From Gallibacter pasteurianus_A (GTDB lineage: Bacteria > Bacillota > Clostridia > Peptostreptococcales > Anaerovoracaceae), in NCBI GenBank assembly GCA_963596005.1, contig CAVBJF010000002.1, positions 265,845-329,844 of the forward strand: a stretch of DNA of 64,000 nt, written 5' to 3'. This document shows, in pieces, positions 45,165 through 54,221 of this stretch (its first letter is position 1; each line of letters starts with the position of its first letter). The position numbers and the translations under genes are program-made. The notes beneath the pieces were generated by a model. That model worked only from the letters and a program-made list of their open reading frames with translations, did no database searches and had not been told where the DNA came from.

Positions 45165-45701
45165 CTAAAGTCCACCTTTTAAAAATACTTCCTTATTTTT
45201 AACAATATACTCTATACCGCTTATGACAGTTAAAATAACGCATATCCACAGCATAATCATATCAAGCGGTACACCTATATATCTGCACGGCCAATTCTCT
45301 AAAAGCAAAAGCGGTACAGCTATCATCTGAGAAACCGTTTTAAGTTTCCCCGAAAATCCTGCCGCTATAACTATCCCATCTGCCGCCGCAACGGTTCTGA
45401 GACCTGCAACTATAAACTCACGTGCTAAAATAACTATAAGCATCCAGCCGGGCACAACCGACAGCTGCACCAAGATAACGAGTGCCGAAATGACGAGTAT
45501 CTTATCAGCAAGCGGATCCATTATCTTACCGAAGTTTGTCACAAGCCCTCTGCTCCTTGCAATATGGCCATCAAGCGCGTCTGTGGCCGATGCCAATATA
45601 AATATTATTGTCGCCACGTAAATATGCCCGAGCAAATATACTATTATAAATACAGGCACTGCCAAAACTCTAAGCATCGTCAGCTTATTTGGTAAATTCA
45701 T
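45165..45701 (-). CDS. pgsA: CDP-diacylglycerol-glycerol-3-phosphate 3-phosphatidyltransferase
   Basis: PgsA makes phosphatidylglycerol phosphate from CDP-diacylglycerol in the membrane. The 178-residue protein has four or more helices, and its catalytic motif DG-xx-AR-x8-G-xxx-D-xxx-D is fully visible from DGHIARSRG to DPLADK at about 43-66. The 5' end directly follows rimO, whose stop and the pgsA ATG are adjacent. The gap before cinA (45112-45164) holds no gene; I see a GC-rich stretch but no clear signal. Confidence 0.96.
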   Translation of the reverse strand: MNLPNKLTMLRVLAVPVFIIVYLLGHIYVATIIFILASATDALDGHIARSRGLVTNFGKIMDPLADKILVISALVILVQLSVVPGWMLIVILAREFIVAGLRTVAAADGIVIAAGFSGKLKTVSQMIAVPLLLLENWPCRYIGVPLDMIMLWICVILTVISGIEYIVKNKEVFLKGGL

Positions 45702-47009
45702 CTAAACCTCCGTTCCGACCAAATCATAATCGTATGAATCTATAATTTTAACAGTTACAAATTCTCCTCTTTCATGTTTTCCCTTGCTCTTTATTACCAG
45801 AGTATTGTCGATCTCGGGAGCATCAAACTCTGTGCGCCCTATATAAACGCCGTCGCCGTCTTCATCGTCAATAATCGCTCTTAGCGTCTTTCCTACCATC
45901 GATTCGTTTTTACTCCTTGAAATCTCCATCTGAAGTCTCATAAGAGCATCCTGCCTCTGCTTCTTTACTTCCTCATCTATCTGATTTTGCATTTGCGCCG
46001 CAGGCGTGCCTTCTTCTCTCGAATAAGCAAACACGCCCATCCTCTCAAGCCTTGTCTTTGCTACAAAATCATACAGCTCGTCAAAATCAGTCTCGCTCTC
46101 TCCAGGAAAACCTGTAATAAATGTAGTCCTTATTGCTATATCCGGAATTCTCCTCCTCAGCCTTGTAATCGTGTCTATAATGCTCTCTTTTGTAGAATGC
46201 CTTCTCATAGCAGTTAAAATATTATCTGCACAATGCTGCAACGGTATATCTATATATTTGCACACCTTGTCGCATGTAGCAATCGTTTCTACGAGCTCGT
46301 CTGTAATCTTATCCTCATAGCAATATAGCAGCCTAATCCACTCAATGCCGTCAATTTGTGCAAGCTCTTTTATAAGCTCATGTAAATTATATTTTCCGTA
46401 CAAATCCTTGCCGTATGCGGTCACATCCTGCCCTATCAAAATTATTTCCTTTGCACCGTTTTGAGTAAGCATTTTTGCTTCCTTTACGATATCTTCAATC
46501 CACCTAGACCTGTATTTGCCCCTAATGCTCGGTATAACGCAATACGCACAGCAGTTGTCACATCCCTCTGATATCTTTAAATACGCCGTGTGACTTGTCT
46601 TTTCATACCTTCTATACAAAAAATCAATATCATTACAGCTGTACTCACCTACGATGCTTTCACGCTTTCCTTTTACGTGTTCTTCTAAGATCTGCGGCAA
46701 TCTTTCATACTCATTTACACCTATGAATATATCGACTTCCGGCATTTCCTCAAAAAGCTCTTTTGAATATCGCTTGGAAAGGCATCCGCTGACCACCAAA
46801 ACTCTATCGCCTCTATCCGCATAATTAAATATAGTCTCAATGGATTCCTTTTTTGCATCGTTTATAAATCCGCAAGTGTTTACTATTATAACATCAGATT
46901 TTTCCCAGTCATCAACAATCCCATATCCGTTTTTTTCGAGAATGCCCGCCGCCATTTCAGAATCATTAAAATTTTTTGGACATCCCAAGGTTTCTATATA
47001 TATGTTCAT
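45702..47009 (-). CDS. rimO: Ribosomal protein S12 methylthiotransferase
   Basis: RimO adds a methylthio group to the conserved Asp of ribosomal protein S12 by radical SAM chemistry. The protein (435 residues from this start) has the N-terminal UPF0004 domain with Cys in TLGCPKNFNDSE, the radical SAM CxxxCxxC in CDNCCAYC, and a C-terminal TRAM domain. The ATG at 47009 overlaps the ftsK stop (ATGA) and follows a GAGGGA site; the longer reading to 47057 adds an unlikely basic tail inside ftsK. It is followed by pgsA. Confidence 0.96.
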   Translation of the reverse strand: MNIYIETLGCPKNFNDSEMAAGILEKNGYGIVDDWEKSDVIIVNTCGFINDAKKESIETIFNYADRGDRVLVVSGCLSKRYSKELFEEMPEVDIFIGVNEYERLPQILEEHVKGKRESIVGEYSCNDIDFLYRRYEKTSHTAYLKISEGCDNCCAYCVIPSIRGKYRSRWIEDIVKEAKMLTQNGAKEIILIGQDVTAYGKDLYGKYNLHELIKELAQIDGIEWIRLLYCYEDKITDELVETIATCDKVCKYIDIPLQHCADNILTAMRRHSTKESIIDTITRLRRRIPDIAIRTTFITGFPGESETDFDELYDFVAKTRLERMGVFAYSREEGTPAAQMQNQIDEEVKKQRQDALMRLQMEISRSKNESMVGKTLRAIIDDEDGDGVYIGRTEFDAPEIDNTLVIKSKGKHERGEFVTVKIIDSYDYDLVGTEV

Positions 47010-49369
47010 TCGTCTTTTTTTCCCTCTTTTTTCGCCTCTAAATCCTCCTGCGACCATAGCACGCTTCTCGGTCTTGAGCCGTCAGGCGGTCCGACCACAC
47101 CGGCATCCTGCATATCCTCAATTATGCGAGCCGCCCTGTTATATCCAATCCTAAACCTTCTCTGAAGCATTGAAACAGAAGCCTGCCCTGCATTTATGAC
47201 GGTCTGTATCGCTTCGTCCATAAGCTCATCCTCCTGCGAGTTTACTTTTGTAACATCACCTTTTTCTATGGAATCGGAAATCTCCTGATCATAACTTACT
47301 TCTTCATTTTGAGCTTTCACAAATTTTATGATATTTTTTAGCTCCTCATCTGAAATAAAAGGTCCCTGTATTCTCATCGGCTTATCAAGATCCTGCGGTT
47401 TATACAGCATATCTCCATTTCCCACAAGCTTTTCTGCCCCAGGCATATCGATGATAGTCCTTGAGTCTATCTGCGACGAAACCATAAAAGCTATACGAGA
47501 CGGAATATTCGCCTTGATAAGACCAGTCACTACATCTACAGACGGTCTTTGCGTTGCCACGATAAGGTGCATACCTGCCGCTCTCGCTAGTTGTGCCAGC
47601 CTGCAAATAGCCTCCTCAACCTGCGAACTTGCAACCATCATCAAATCGGCAAGCTCATCTATAATTATCACTATTTGCGACATTATCTCGTCTGTCCTGC
47701 CTTCTCTTTTCATGAATGCGTTAAATGCCTTGATGTCCTTCACCTTATTTTCGGCAAATCTCTTATACCTGCTCGTCATTTCCGAGACTGCCCAGTTAAG
47801 CGCCGCCGCTGCCTTTGTGCTATCTGTCACCACCGGAATTAGTAAGTGTGGTATGCCATTGTAATTACCAAGTTCAACCATTTTAGGGTCAATTAGAAGC
47901 AGCTTAACTTCATCCGGCTTTGCTCTGTAAAGTATACTTGTTATTATTGTGTTGATACACACACTCTTACCTGAACCTGTTGCTCCCGCTATAAGCATAT
48001 GTGGCATCTTAGCAAGGTCTGCAACAACCGAATTACCAGCTATATCCTTTCCGACAGCAAAGGCAAGCTTTGATGTGTTTTTCTTAAACTCAGCTGACGA
48101 TATGATGTCGCCTATTGTCACTGTTTGTCTTACTTCATTTTCTACTTCTATACCAACAGCGGCCTTGCCGGGTATAGGCGCTTCTATCCTGATGCTTCTT
48201 GCACGCAGGTTTAGTGCTATATCATCCGCAAGTCTTACTATGCTTGCAACCTTTACTCCTATTGCAGGCTGTATCTCATATCGTGTGACAGAAGACCCGC
48301 GAGTCACATTTATGACTTTGGCCTCAACATTAAAGCTTTTGAGAGTCTCCTCCAAGAGTTGTGCGTTTTCAGCTAATGTCTCTCCCTCTTTTTTTGTTAT
48401 TGCTTTTTTCTTATTAATTTTTAAAAGAGAAAGCGGCGGCAAGGTATAATCCTCGCTATTAGTGTTATCAAGTGCTTTTGTGAGTTCTTCTGTAGTTTTT
48501 TCACTATCAACATTCTCACTGTCAGTAGCGTTTGGCAAATCATCCTTTTCTTTTTTTGCACCATAGCGCTCATCATTTGCCCACAGCTCTATTATGTGCT
48601 CCTTGTTCGTATCCTTGTCATCTCCATACTTATTTAGCAGGCTCAAAAAATCAGTCTGCTCTTCAGATATCTTTGAAATGGCATCTGCTTTTAAGTCTTG
48701 TGCCTCATTCTTATTTTTTGTATTTTGTTTCTTTTCTTCGCTTGCTAATCTTTTATTTTCTTTTCTTTCCTCACGCTTTGCCCGTGCATTTTCGTAAGCA
48801 CGAGAAATAGGTGTGTTGATCGTCAAAAGTAGGCATATTATTATCGCCGCTATCGAAAATAGATAAAGTCCCGACATTCCCACTACCTTTTTAATCAAAG
48901 CGCCAAGATACATTCCTGCAACTCCTCCGTTACGAAGAAGCACACCGCGCTCATAGACTTCTGTAATGTGTGTAGTCGAAAGATCAAAACCATTTAAAAA
49001 TCGTCCTGCATTCAAAATATCGATCATTACAAAAATGACAGATACTAATATCACAGTCTTTGCCGTAAACGGTTTGCTCATTTTTATAAATAACATCACA
49101 GCAAAAAGTATTAAAAAATAAGGGAGTATAACTCCACCAAGTCCAAATATTCCCTTTAAAAAGTCGCTAATCCTCTCGCCTACTATGCCCGCAAGATCTG
49201 TATGCATAGCAATAGCAAGAAAAATGCCAACAACAAGCATCACTATTGCAACAATCTCATCATTGATTCTTTTTTTGTTTTCATCTATTTTACTTTTGCT
49301 TTTTGCACCGTTTGAAACAGACTTGTTTGTCTTTTTTTTCGCATTCGATGCTTTCTTTTTAGTTGCCAT
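47006..49369 (-). CDS. ftsK: DNA translocase FtsK/SpoIIIE
   Basis: This septal motor pumps DNA during division. The 787-residue protein has about four N-terminal helices (35-200), a charged linker (about 205-310) and the RecA-like motor with GATGSGKSVCINTI, LLIDPKMVELGNYN and LIVATQRPSVDVV. The winged-helix gamma domain at the C-terminus (SVSMLQRRFRIGYNRAARII) reads the KOPS-like polarity sequences. It precedes rimO with a 4-base overlap and has an AAAGGA site before the ATG. Nothing in the window indicates sporulation. Confidence 0.97.
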   Translation of the reverse strand: MATKKKASNAKKKTNKSVSNGAKSKSKIDENKKRINDEIVAIVMLVVGIFLAIAMHTDLAGIVGERISDFLKGIFGLGGVILPYFLILFAVMLFIKMSKPFTAKTVILVSVIFVMIDILNAGRFLNGFDLSTTHITEVYERGVLLRNGGVAGMYLGALIKKVVGMSGLYLFSIAAIIICLLLTINTPISRAYENARAKREERKENKRLASEEKKQNTKNKNEAQDLKADAISKISEEQTDFLSLLNKYGDDKDTNKEHIIELWANDERYGAKKEKDDLPNATDSENVDSEKTTEELTKALDNTNSEDYTLPPLSLLKINKKKAITKKEGETLAENAQLLEETLKSFNVEAKVINVTRGSSVTRYEIQPAIGVKVASIVRLADDIALNLRARSIRIEAPIPGKAAVGIEVENEVRQTVTIGDIISSAEFKKNTSKLAFAVGKDIAGNSVVADLAKMPHMLIAGATGSGKSVCINTIITSILYRAKPDEVKLLLIDPKMVELGNYNGIPHLLIPVVTDSTKAAAALNWAVSEMTSRYKRFAENKVKDIKAFNAFMKREGRTDEIMSQIVIIIDELADLMMVASSQVEEAICRLAQLARAAGMHLIVATQRPSVDVVTGLIKANIPSRIAFMVSSQIDSRTIIDMPGAEKLVGNGDMLYKPQDLDKPMRIQGPFISDEELKNIIKFVKAQNEEVSYDQEISDSIEKGDVTKVNSQEDELMDEAIQTVINAGQASVSMLQRRFRIGYNRAARIIEDMQDAGVVGPPDGSRPRSVLWSQEDLEAKKEGKKDE

Positions 49370-49426
49370 AAATTAAATAATTTCCTTTCGCCTTTGGCTC
49401 CGGTAAATTATGAGCCCAAATTCTTT

Positions 49427-50269
49427 CTAAGAAAATATCTGATATAAAATTATAAAAGCTCCAAGCGCCCATGTGTAACACGAAAATACAACAAGCTTTT
49501 TGTTGGAAACAAGCTTTATCATAGTTTTTATTGCTATAAGACCCGAAATTGCAGAGACTATCATTCCTACAAGAATTGGCATCATCATAGAAAGATCAAG
49601 TCCTTGTTTTAATGCCTTTGGAAATTCCAATATAACTGATCCGAGTATAGATGGAATAGATATCAAAAATGCAAATTTAACTGCGAATTCTCTATTCAAT
49701 CTTGTAACAAGCCCTCCAAATAGAGTGGAGCCGGATCTTGATATGCCGGGTGTAATAGCTATCCCCTGCATAATACCTACAAAGACAGCACTTCTAAACG
49801 GCATTTGCGTAGCTTCTCTCTTGCCTCCTGGAAGCCTTTCTCCTATAAAAAGTATAGTACCTGTTATCAAAAATCCTATGCCAATTGCTATAAGAGAGCT
49901 ATAAAAGCCATTGAACACATCGTTAAATAAAAGTCCTATTATAGCTGTTGGAATAGTTGCAACTATTATTAAAAATCCAAGTTTTCTGGTGGGATTTGCA
50001 TTTACACGCAGTCCTTTGCCGGTAAATATATCCTTTATTACCGCCCCAAGCTCTTTTACAAGGTCTACTATATCGTGCCAGTAAACAATAAAGACCGATA
50101 TGAGCGTACCAAGGTGTAGCATTACGGTAAAAAATAATACACTATCTTCATTTATATGAAAAAAATATTGTAGGACTGCAAGATGCCCCGAACTACTTAT
50201 CGGTAAGAACTCTCCAAGTCCCTGTACAACTCCTAAAATTATCGATTGAAACATTGAGAGTGTTTCCAT
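49427..50269 (-). CDS. uppP: Undecaprenyl-diphosphatase UppP (BacA family)
   Basis: UppP recycles undecaprenyl pyrophosphate to the monophosphate carrier for wall synthesis, and raised dosage gives bacitracin tolerance. The 280-residue protein has about eight helices, the first catalytic segment GVVQGLGEFLPISSSGHL (17-residue core) and the second PGISRSGSTLFGG. Length is normal. An AGGAGG site precedes the ATG. A modest hairpin (TTTGGGCTC with GAGCCAAA) lies in the 57-base gap before ftsK, but it has no T-run. Confidence 0.97.
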   Translation of the reverse strand: METLSMFQSIILGVVQGLGEFLPISSSGHLAVLQYFFHINEDSVLFFTVMLHLGTLISVFIVYWHDIVDLVKELGAVIKDIFTGKGLRVNANPTRKLGFLIIVATIPTAIIGLLFNDVFNGFYSSLIAIGIGFLITGTILFIGERLPGGKREATQMPFRSAVFVGIMQGIAITPGISRSGSTLFGGLVTRLNREFAVKFAFLISIPSILGSVILEFPKALKQGLDLSMMMPILVGMIVSAISGLIAIKTMIKLVSNKKLVVFSCYTWALGAFIILYQIFS

Positions 50270-50380
50270 TTTATCCTCCTTAAAAATTGTATATAACCTT
50301 ATAAATTATATCATATAATGCTATTTTTTTCTATCCGTTTACCTTTAAAATACTTTTGTGGTATTAGCGAAAGAAAAACA

Positions 50381-50410
50381 AAAAGCACCGGCACGATTGC
50401 CGATGCTTTT
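50381..50410 (-). terminator. Terminator of the fermentation operon
   Basis: AAAAGCACCGGC pairs with GCCGATGCTTTT (one A-C mismatch) around a six-base loop, with a T-rich tail on the minus strand. A second small hairpin, AAAGTAG/CTACTTT (50416-50438), lies just before it; the rest of 50270-50484 has no gene. Confidence 0.88.
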
Positions 50411-50484
50411 GACGAAAAGTAGGTAGCTAATCTACTTTCCATGAATATTAAGTACCGATTGTATATTTACTAAAAAGTAGATGA

Positions 50485-51672
50485 TTATTTGTAGTCTTCC
50501 ATTAATTTCTTAAAGATAGGAAGTGATTTTTCAATTTTTTCCTTTTCAACACAATATGAAAGTCTCATAAAGTTTGAAGTTCCAAATCCTGTGCCAGGAA
50601 CCATGAGCAAGTCATAATCCATAGCCTTCTTGCAGAATGCTTCTGCATCCTTATCAGGAGCTTCAATGTACATGTAGAATGCACCTGATGGCTCAGCTAC
50701 ATTGTAACCAAGTTCAATAAGACCATTGTAAAGGATATCTCTGTTTACCTTATATGGTTCAAGATCAGGTTCTACATCTACGCAATCTCTAACAACCTGC
50801 TGGAAGATAGAAGGTGCGCAAACATATCCAAGAGCTCTTCCTGCACCATTTACTGCAGGTACGATTTCATCATGATTTACAACAGACTTAGGAACTGCTA
50901 TATATCCGATTCTTTCTCCTGGAAGTGAAAGCGACTTAGACCATGAGTAGCAGATAAGAGTGTTGTCATATATTGAAGGCAAGAAAGTAACCTTTTCATC
51001 AGTATAAACAAGTTCTCTGTATGGTTCGTCAGCTATCAAATAGATAGGGTGACCATATTCCTTTTCCTTATCCTTAAGGATAGCTGCTACTTCTTCTAAA
51101 TTAGCCTTTGAATAAATAACTCCTGATGGGTTATTTGGTGAGTTGATGATGATTGCCTTTGTATTTGGTGTAATTGCTGCCTTAATCTTTGCAGGATCCA
51201 AAGTCATATCATCTGCAGGTTGTACCAAAACCGGTTTTGCACCCTGTGCTTTGATGAATACAGTATATTCTGGGAAGAATGGAATAACTACCATAACTTC
51301 ATCTGTAGGTGCCGCTGTAATAGCCTTTAAAACGATGCTTAGTGAAGCTGCCGCTCCGCAAGTCATGTAGATATCGTTCATATCAAAGTTTGAACCAAAT
51401 CTCTTGTTTAGATTATCAGCAATTGCTGTTCTTGTATCATTAGCACCAGGGCCTGGAGTATATGAGTTGTAATCCTTAGGATCCTGACTCTGAACTATTT
51501 TTACGATAGCCTCTGCTACTTCCTTAGGAGCAGGTACTGAAGGGTTACCAAGTGTAAAGTTCATTACATTTTCGTCGCCCACAATTGCAGCTCTTTCCCA
51601 TCCGAAAGCAGCAATTTCTCTGATAACTGAAGGTTCTACACCTAGCTGATACATATCTTTATTAATCTTCAT
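50485..51672 (-). CDS. Class I pyridoxal-phosphate aminotransferase of the Had cluster
   Basis: This 395-residue PLP enzyme has INSPNNPSGVIYSK, LIADEPYRELVYTDE and the PLP lysine in YSWSKSLSLPGERIGY. Its setting at the end of the had-brnQ run suggests it removes the amino group of leucine or another branched or aromatic amino acid and so gives the 2-oxo acid that LdhA reduces. The substrate is inferred from context only. A strong 10-bp hairpin (51698-51723) lies in the 93-base gap before it, and a terminator closes the unit downstream. Confidence 0.88.
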   Translation of the reverse strand: MKINKDMYQLGVEPSVIREIAAFGWERAAIVGDENVMNFTLGNPSVPAPKEVAEAIVKIVQSQDPKDYNSYTPGPGANDTRTAIADNLNKRFGSNFDMNDIYMTCGAAASLSIVLKAITAAPTDEVMVVIPFFPEYTVFIKAQGAKPVLVQPADDMTLDPAKIKAAITPNTKAIIINSPNNPSGVIYSKANLEEVAAILKDKEKEYGHPIYLIADEPYRELVYTDEKVTFLPSIYDNTLICYSWSKSLSLPGERIGYIAVPKSVVNHDEIVPAVNGAGRALGYVCAPSIFQQVVRDCVDVEPDLEPYKVNRDILYNGLIELGYNVAEPSGAFYMYIEAPDKDAEAFCKKAMDYDLLMVPGTGFGTSNFMRLSYCVEKEKIEKSLPIFKKLMEDYK

Positions 51673-51697
51673 TTTAATACCCTCTTTTCTTTATTAC

Positions 51698-51723
51698 CTG
51701 CTACGGCACAATGGCCGTAGCAG
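51698..51723 (-). promoter_or_regulatory. Strong hairpin in the brnQ-aminotransferase gap
   Basis: CTGCTACGGC pairs perfectly with GCCGTAGCAG around a six-base loop. No T-run follows on either strand (GTAATAAAG on the minus), so it is more likely an RNA-stabilising or processing element than a terminator. It lies about 25 bases before the ATG. Confidence 0.6.
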
Positions 51724-51765
51724 TAAATTAGTTTTTTGACTAATAGATATTATGTTTATGCCAGC

Positions 51766-53151
51766 TTATCTTGTAATTTCGTCATCTCTAGTCTTACCAA
51801 CATGACCAATAGCACTGATAGCACCGAAGAGTACAGCACCTACGATTGCAGGTAGAATCCAGTTCATATCAAGTGAAGCCAGTGGAAGCTTAGCAATTGC
51901 TCCTGTTATTGATTCTAGGAATCCAGGAGTAGCCCATCCGTTCATTGCATATAGCTGAGCAATTCCCTTTGGCACTGAGATGCAAGCTACGAATATAACT
52001 GCACCTGTGTAAATCCAGTTGTATTTGATGAACTTATCAAATAGTGTGAATAAGAACAATGCCATGTAAATTGGATATAGGATAGCCAATACAGGAACTG
52101 CGAAGTTGATGATAGTGTTTACTCCAAACAATGAGATGAAGAAAGCAAGGATTGTTGAAACTGTTACAACGATCTTATAGAATCCTTCGTCCTTTCTAAA
52201 TACTCTTGTAAAGAAGTTACCAGCAACGCCTGTCAAACCAACTGATGTTGTCAAGCAAGCAAGAGCAGTAGCAATACCTATTACCCATTTACCTGCTGAA
52301 CCATACATTGTAGTAAATACGCCAACAAGGATACCAGTTCTGTTATCGTTTGCTAGGTATTCGCCAGTATATGTTGGATCTCCTGACATTGTAGCACCTA
52401 CATAAGTAAGACCACCGTATACTATTGCAAGTAGAAGTGCAGCTACTAGTCCAACACCGATAGAAACTCTGAATCTTTCCTGTTCGTTGTCATATCCCTT
52501 GTTGATAAGGTCAGTAACAACGATACCTGCCATCAAAGCAGAACCAAGAGCGTCCATTGTCTGGTAACCTTCAGTAAAGCCTTTGATGAATAGGTTATCA
52601 ATCATGCCCTGTTCAATACCTGGTGAGTTTGCAGCGATTTCGCCTGCAGGCTTGAATATAGCAAGAATGATTGTTCCAACTAGGATGATAATCAATACAG
52701 GTGTAAGGAACTTACCGATGATATCGATAACCTTAGCTGATCTGATTACGCATATCCAGCTTAGAGCAAAGAATACAAGCGAAGTGATCCATGCAGGAGC
52801 ATTTTCTCCGAATGACTGGATAACAAATACTTCGTGAGTTGTTGCTGCTGTTCTTGGTACTGCGAATAGTACACAAAGTACAGTTACTGAAATAAATCCT
52901 AATGCAGCTGCGAATTTGTAAGATACTCTCTTACCCATGTCGTCAGCCATACCGCCAACCATAGCAGTTGCGATAACGCCCAATACTGGGAATACAGGGT
53001 CTGCGATCAAGAAACCAACAGCTGATTGTAGCCAGCCGTTACCTGACATAACCCCGAGGTATGGTGGGAAAATCAAGTTTCCTGCACCAAAGAAGATTGC
53101 GAATAACGCGAATCCGACAACAATAATGTCTTTAGTCTTGTTCTTTTGCAT
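51766..53151 (-). CDS. brnQ: Branched-chain amino acid transport system II carrier (BrnQ)
   Basis: BrnQ imports leucine, isoleucine and valine, usually with sodium. This 461-residue protein has about twelve hydrophobic helices and begins FALFAIFFGAGNLIFPPYLG, the family hallmark, with TDLINKGYDNEQERFRVS in the middle and a GLTGVAGNFFTRVF stretch. Its place between ldhA and the aminotransferase gives the best clue that the Had pathway here uses branched-chain amino acids. The gene follows ldhA by 49 bases. Confidence 0.95.
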   Translation of the reverse strand: MQKNKTKDIIVVGFALFAIFFGAGNLIFPPYLGVMSGNGWLQSAVGFLIADPVFPVLGVIATAMVGGMADDMGKRVSYKFAAALGFISVTVLCVLFAVPRTAATTHEVFVIQSFGENAPAWITSLVFFALSWICVIRSAKVIDIIGKFLTPVLIIILVGTIILAIFKPAGEIAANSPGIEQGMIDNLFIKGFTEGYQTMDALGSALMAGIVVTDLINKGYDNEQERFRVSIGVGLVAALLLAIVYGGLTYVGATMSGDPTYTGEYLANDNRTGILVGVFTTMYGSAGKWVIGIATALACLTTSVGLTGVAGNFFTRVFRKDEGFYKIVVTVSTILAFFISLFGVNTIINFAVPVLAILYPIYMALFLFTLFDKFIKYNWIYTGAVIFVACISVPKGIAQLYAMNGWATPGFLESITGAIAKLPLASLDMNWILPAIVGAVLFGAISAIGHVGKTRDDEITR

Positions 53152-53200
53152 TTTTGAAACCTCTCTGTTTAAAAGATAAAACTAATATTTAGCTAAAGGC

Positions 53201-54184
53201 TTATAGCCCATTAACTACATTATTTGGCTTTTCGCCAGCCATTACCTTAATCATATTGTCATATGACCACTGTACCATTCTGATGAAGGCATCGTCAGTA
53301 GTTCCTGCAATATGAGGTGTAACAGTAAGATGATTGTTACCAACTTCATTTAGGGTAAATAGCGGATGATCAGGAGCTGGAGGCTCTGGTGCTATTACAT
53401 CAAGACCTGCTGTAACTCTACCATTGTTAAGTGCATCTCTAAGATCTTCGTTATTTACGATTTCTCCTCTTGCAACATTTACAATGATAACATCATCCTT
53501 CATCTTTGCGATAGTGTCTTTGTTTACCATGCCTCTTGTAGAATCAAGTACAGGTACATGATATGAAAGAATATCGCACTGAGCATAAAGTTCGTCAAGA
53601 GTACAGTATGTTAGACCGTATTCTTTTTCGAATTCTTCGTCTGCTCTTATTACATCGTTATAAAGTACTTTAGCTCCGAAAGCTTTTAGATACTTACATG
53701 CTTCTTTACCGATAGCACCAAGACCTACAAGACCAACTGTTCTTGTACCAAGCTCCTTGTGTCCATTCTGCTTGAACTCAGCGAAGCATTCGTCAAAATG
53801 ACCATTCTTAATTCTGATGTCATTAGGTGCAGTCTTCTTAAGACATGCAAGCATAAGTCCAACGGCATGCTCTGCAACTGATTTTGCATTTACTGCTCTG
53901 TTGTTGCAAACGTAGACGCCTCTTTCCTTTGTTGTTTCAAGGTCGATCTTATCAAAGCCCACTCCAAGTGACTGGATTAGCTTTAATTTTGGTGAACTTT
54001 TTACAACATCTGCGCTGATAATATCAACAGGTCCACACCAAAGAATATCAGCATCCTTTAGCGCTGCCTTGAGATCCTCATCTGAGCAAGGCCATTCGAT
54101 AAAATCAAATTCCATACCTTCAGGCTTTGCAACTCCGAATCTCTGAACTCCTTTTGGCTCTCTAAGAGCAATAACCTTAGTCAT
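53201..54184 (-). CDS. ldhA: D-2-hydroxyacid dehydrogenase ((R)-2-hydroxyisocaproate dehydrogenase-like)
   Basis: This NAD-dependent enzyme (327 residues) would reduce 2-oxoisocaproate to (R)-2-hydroxyisocaproate. The nucleotide fold has GLVGLGAIGKE, and the three catalytic residues of the family are seen as Arg in VNVARGEIV, Glu in VIAPEPPAPDHPLF, and His in TPHIAGTT. Gene order and the Had neighbours make it the counterpart of LdhA of Clostridioides, but the substrate is inferred. It follows acdB by 37 bases in the same direction. Confidence 0.9.
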   Translation of the reverse strand: MTKVIALREPKGVQRFGVAKPEGMEFDFIEWPCSDEDLKAALKDADILWCGPVDIISADVVKSSPKLKLIQSLGVGFDKIDLETTKERGVYVCNNRAVNAKSVAEHAVGLMLACLKKTAPNDIRIKNGHFDECFAEFKQNGHKELGTRTVGLVGLGAIGKEACKYLKAFGAKVLYNDVIRADEEFEKEYGLTYCTLDELYAQCDILSYHVPVLDSTRGMVNKDTIAKMKDDVIIVNVARGEIVNNEDLRDALNNGRVTAGLDVIAPEPPAPDHPLFTLNEVGNNHLTVTPHIAGTTDDAFIRMVQWSYDNMIKVMAGEKPNNVVNGL

Positions 54185-54221
54185 TTTATCCTCCTAATAG
54201 ATAATGAATAATTAGTGATAA

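Noticed and set aside
47328..47864. 178-codon plus-strand frame opposite ftsK
   Set aside because: It is the shadow of the conserved motor domain, without its own start signals.
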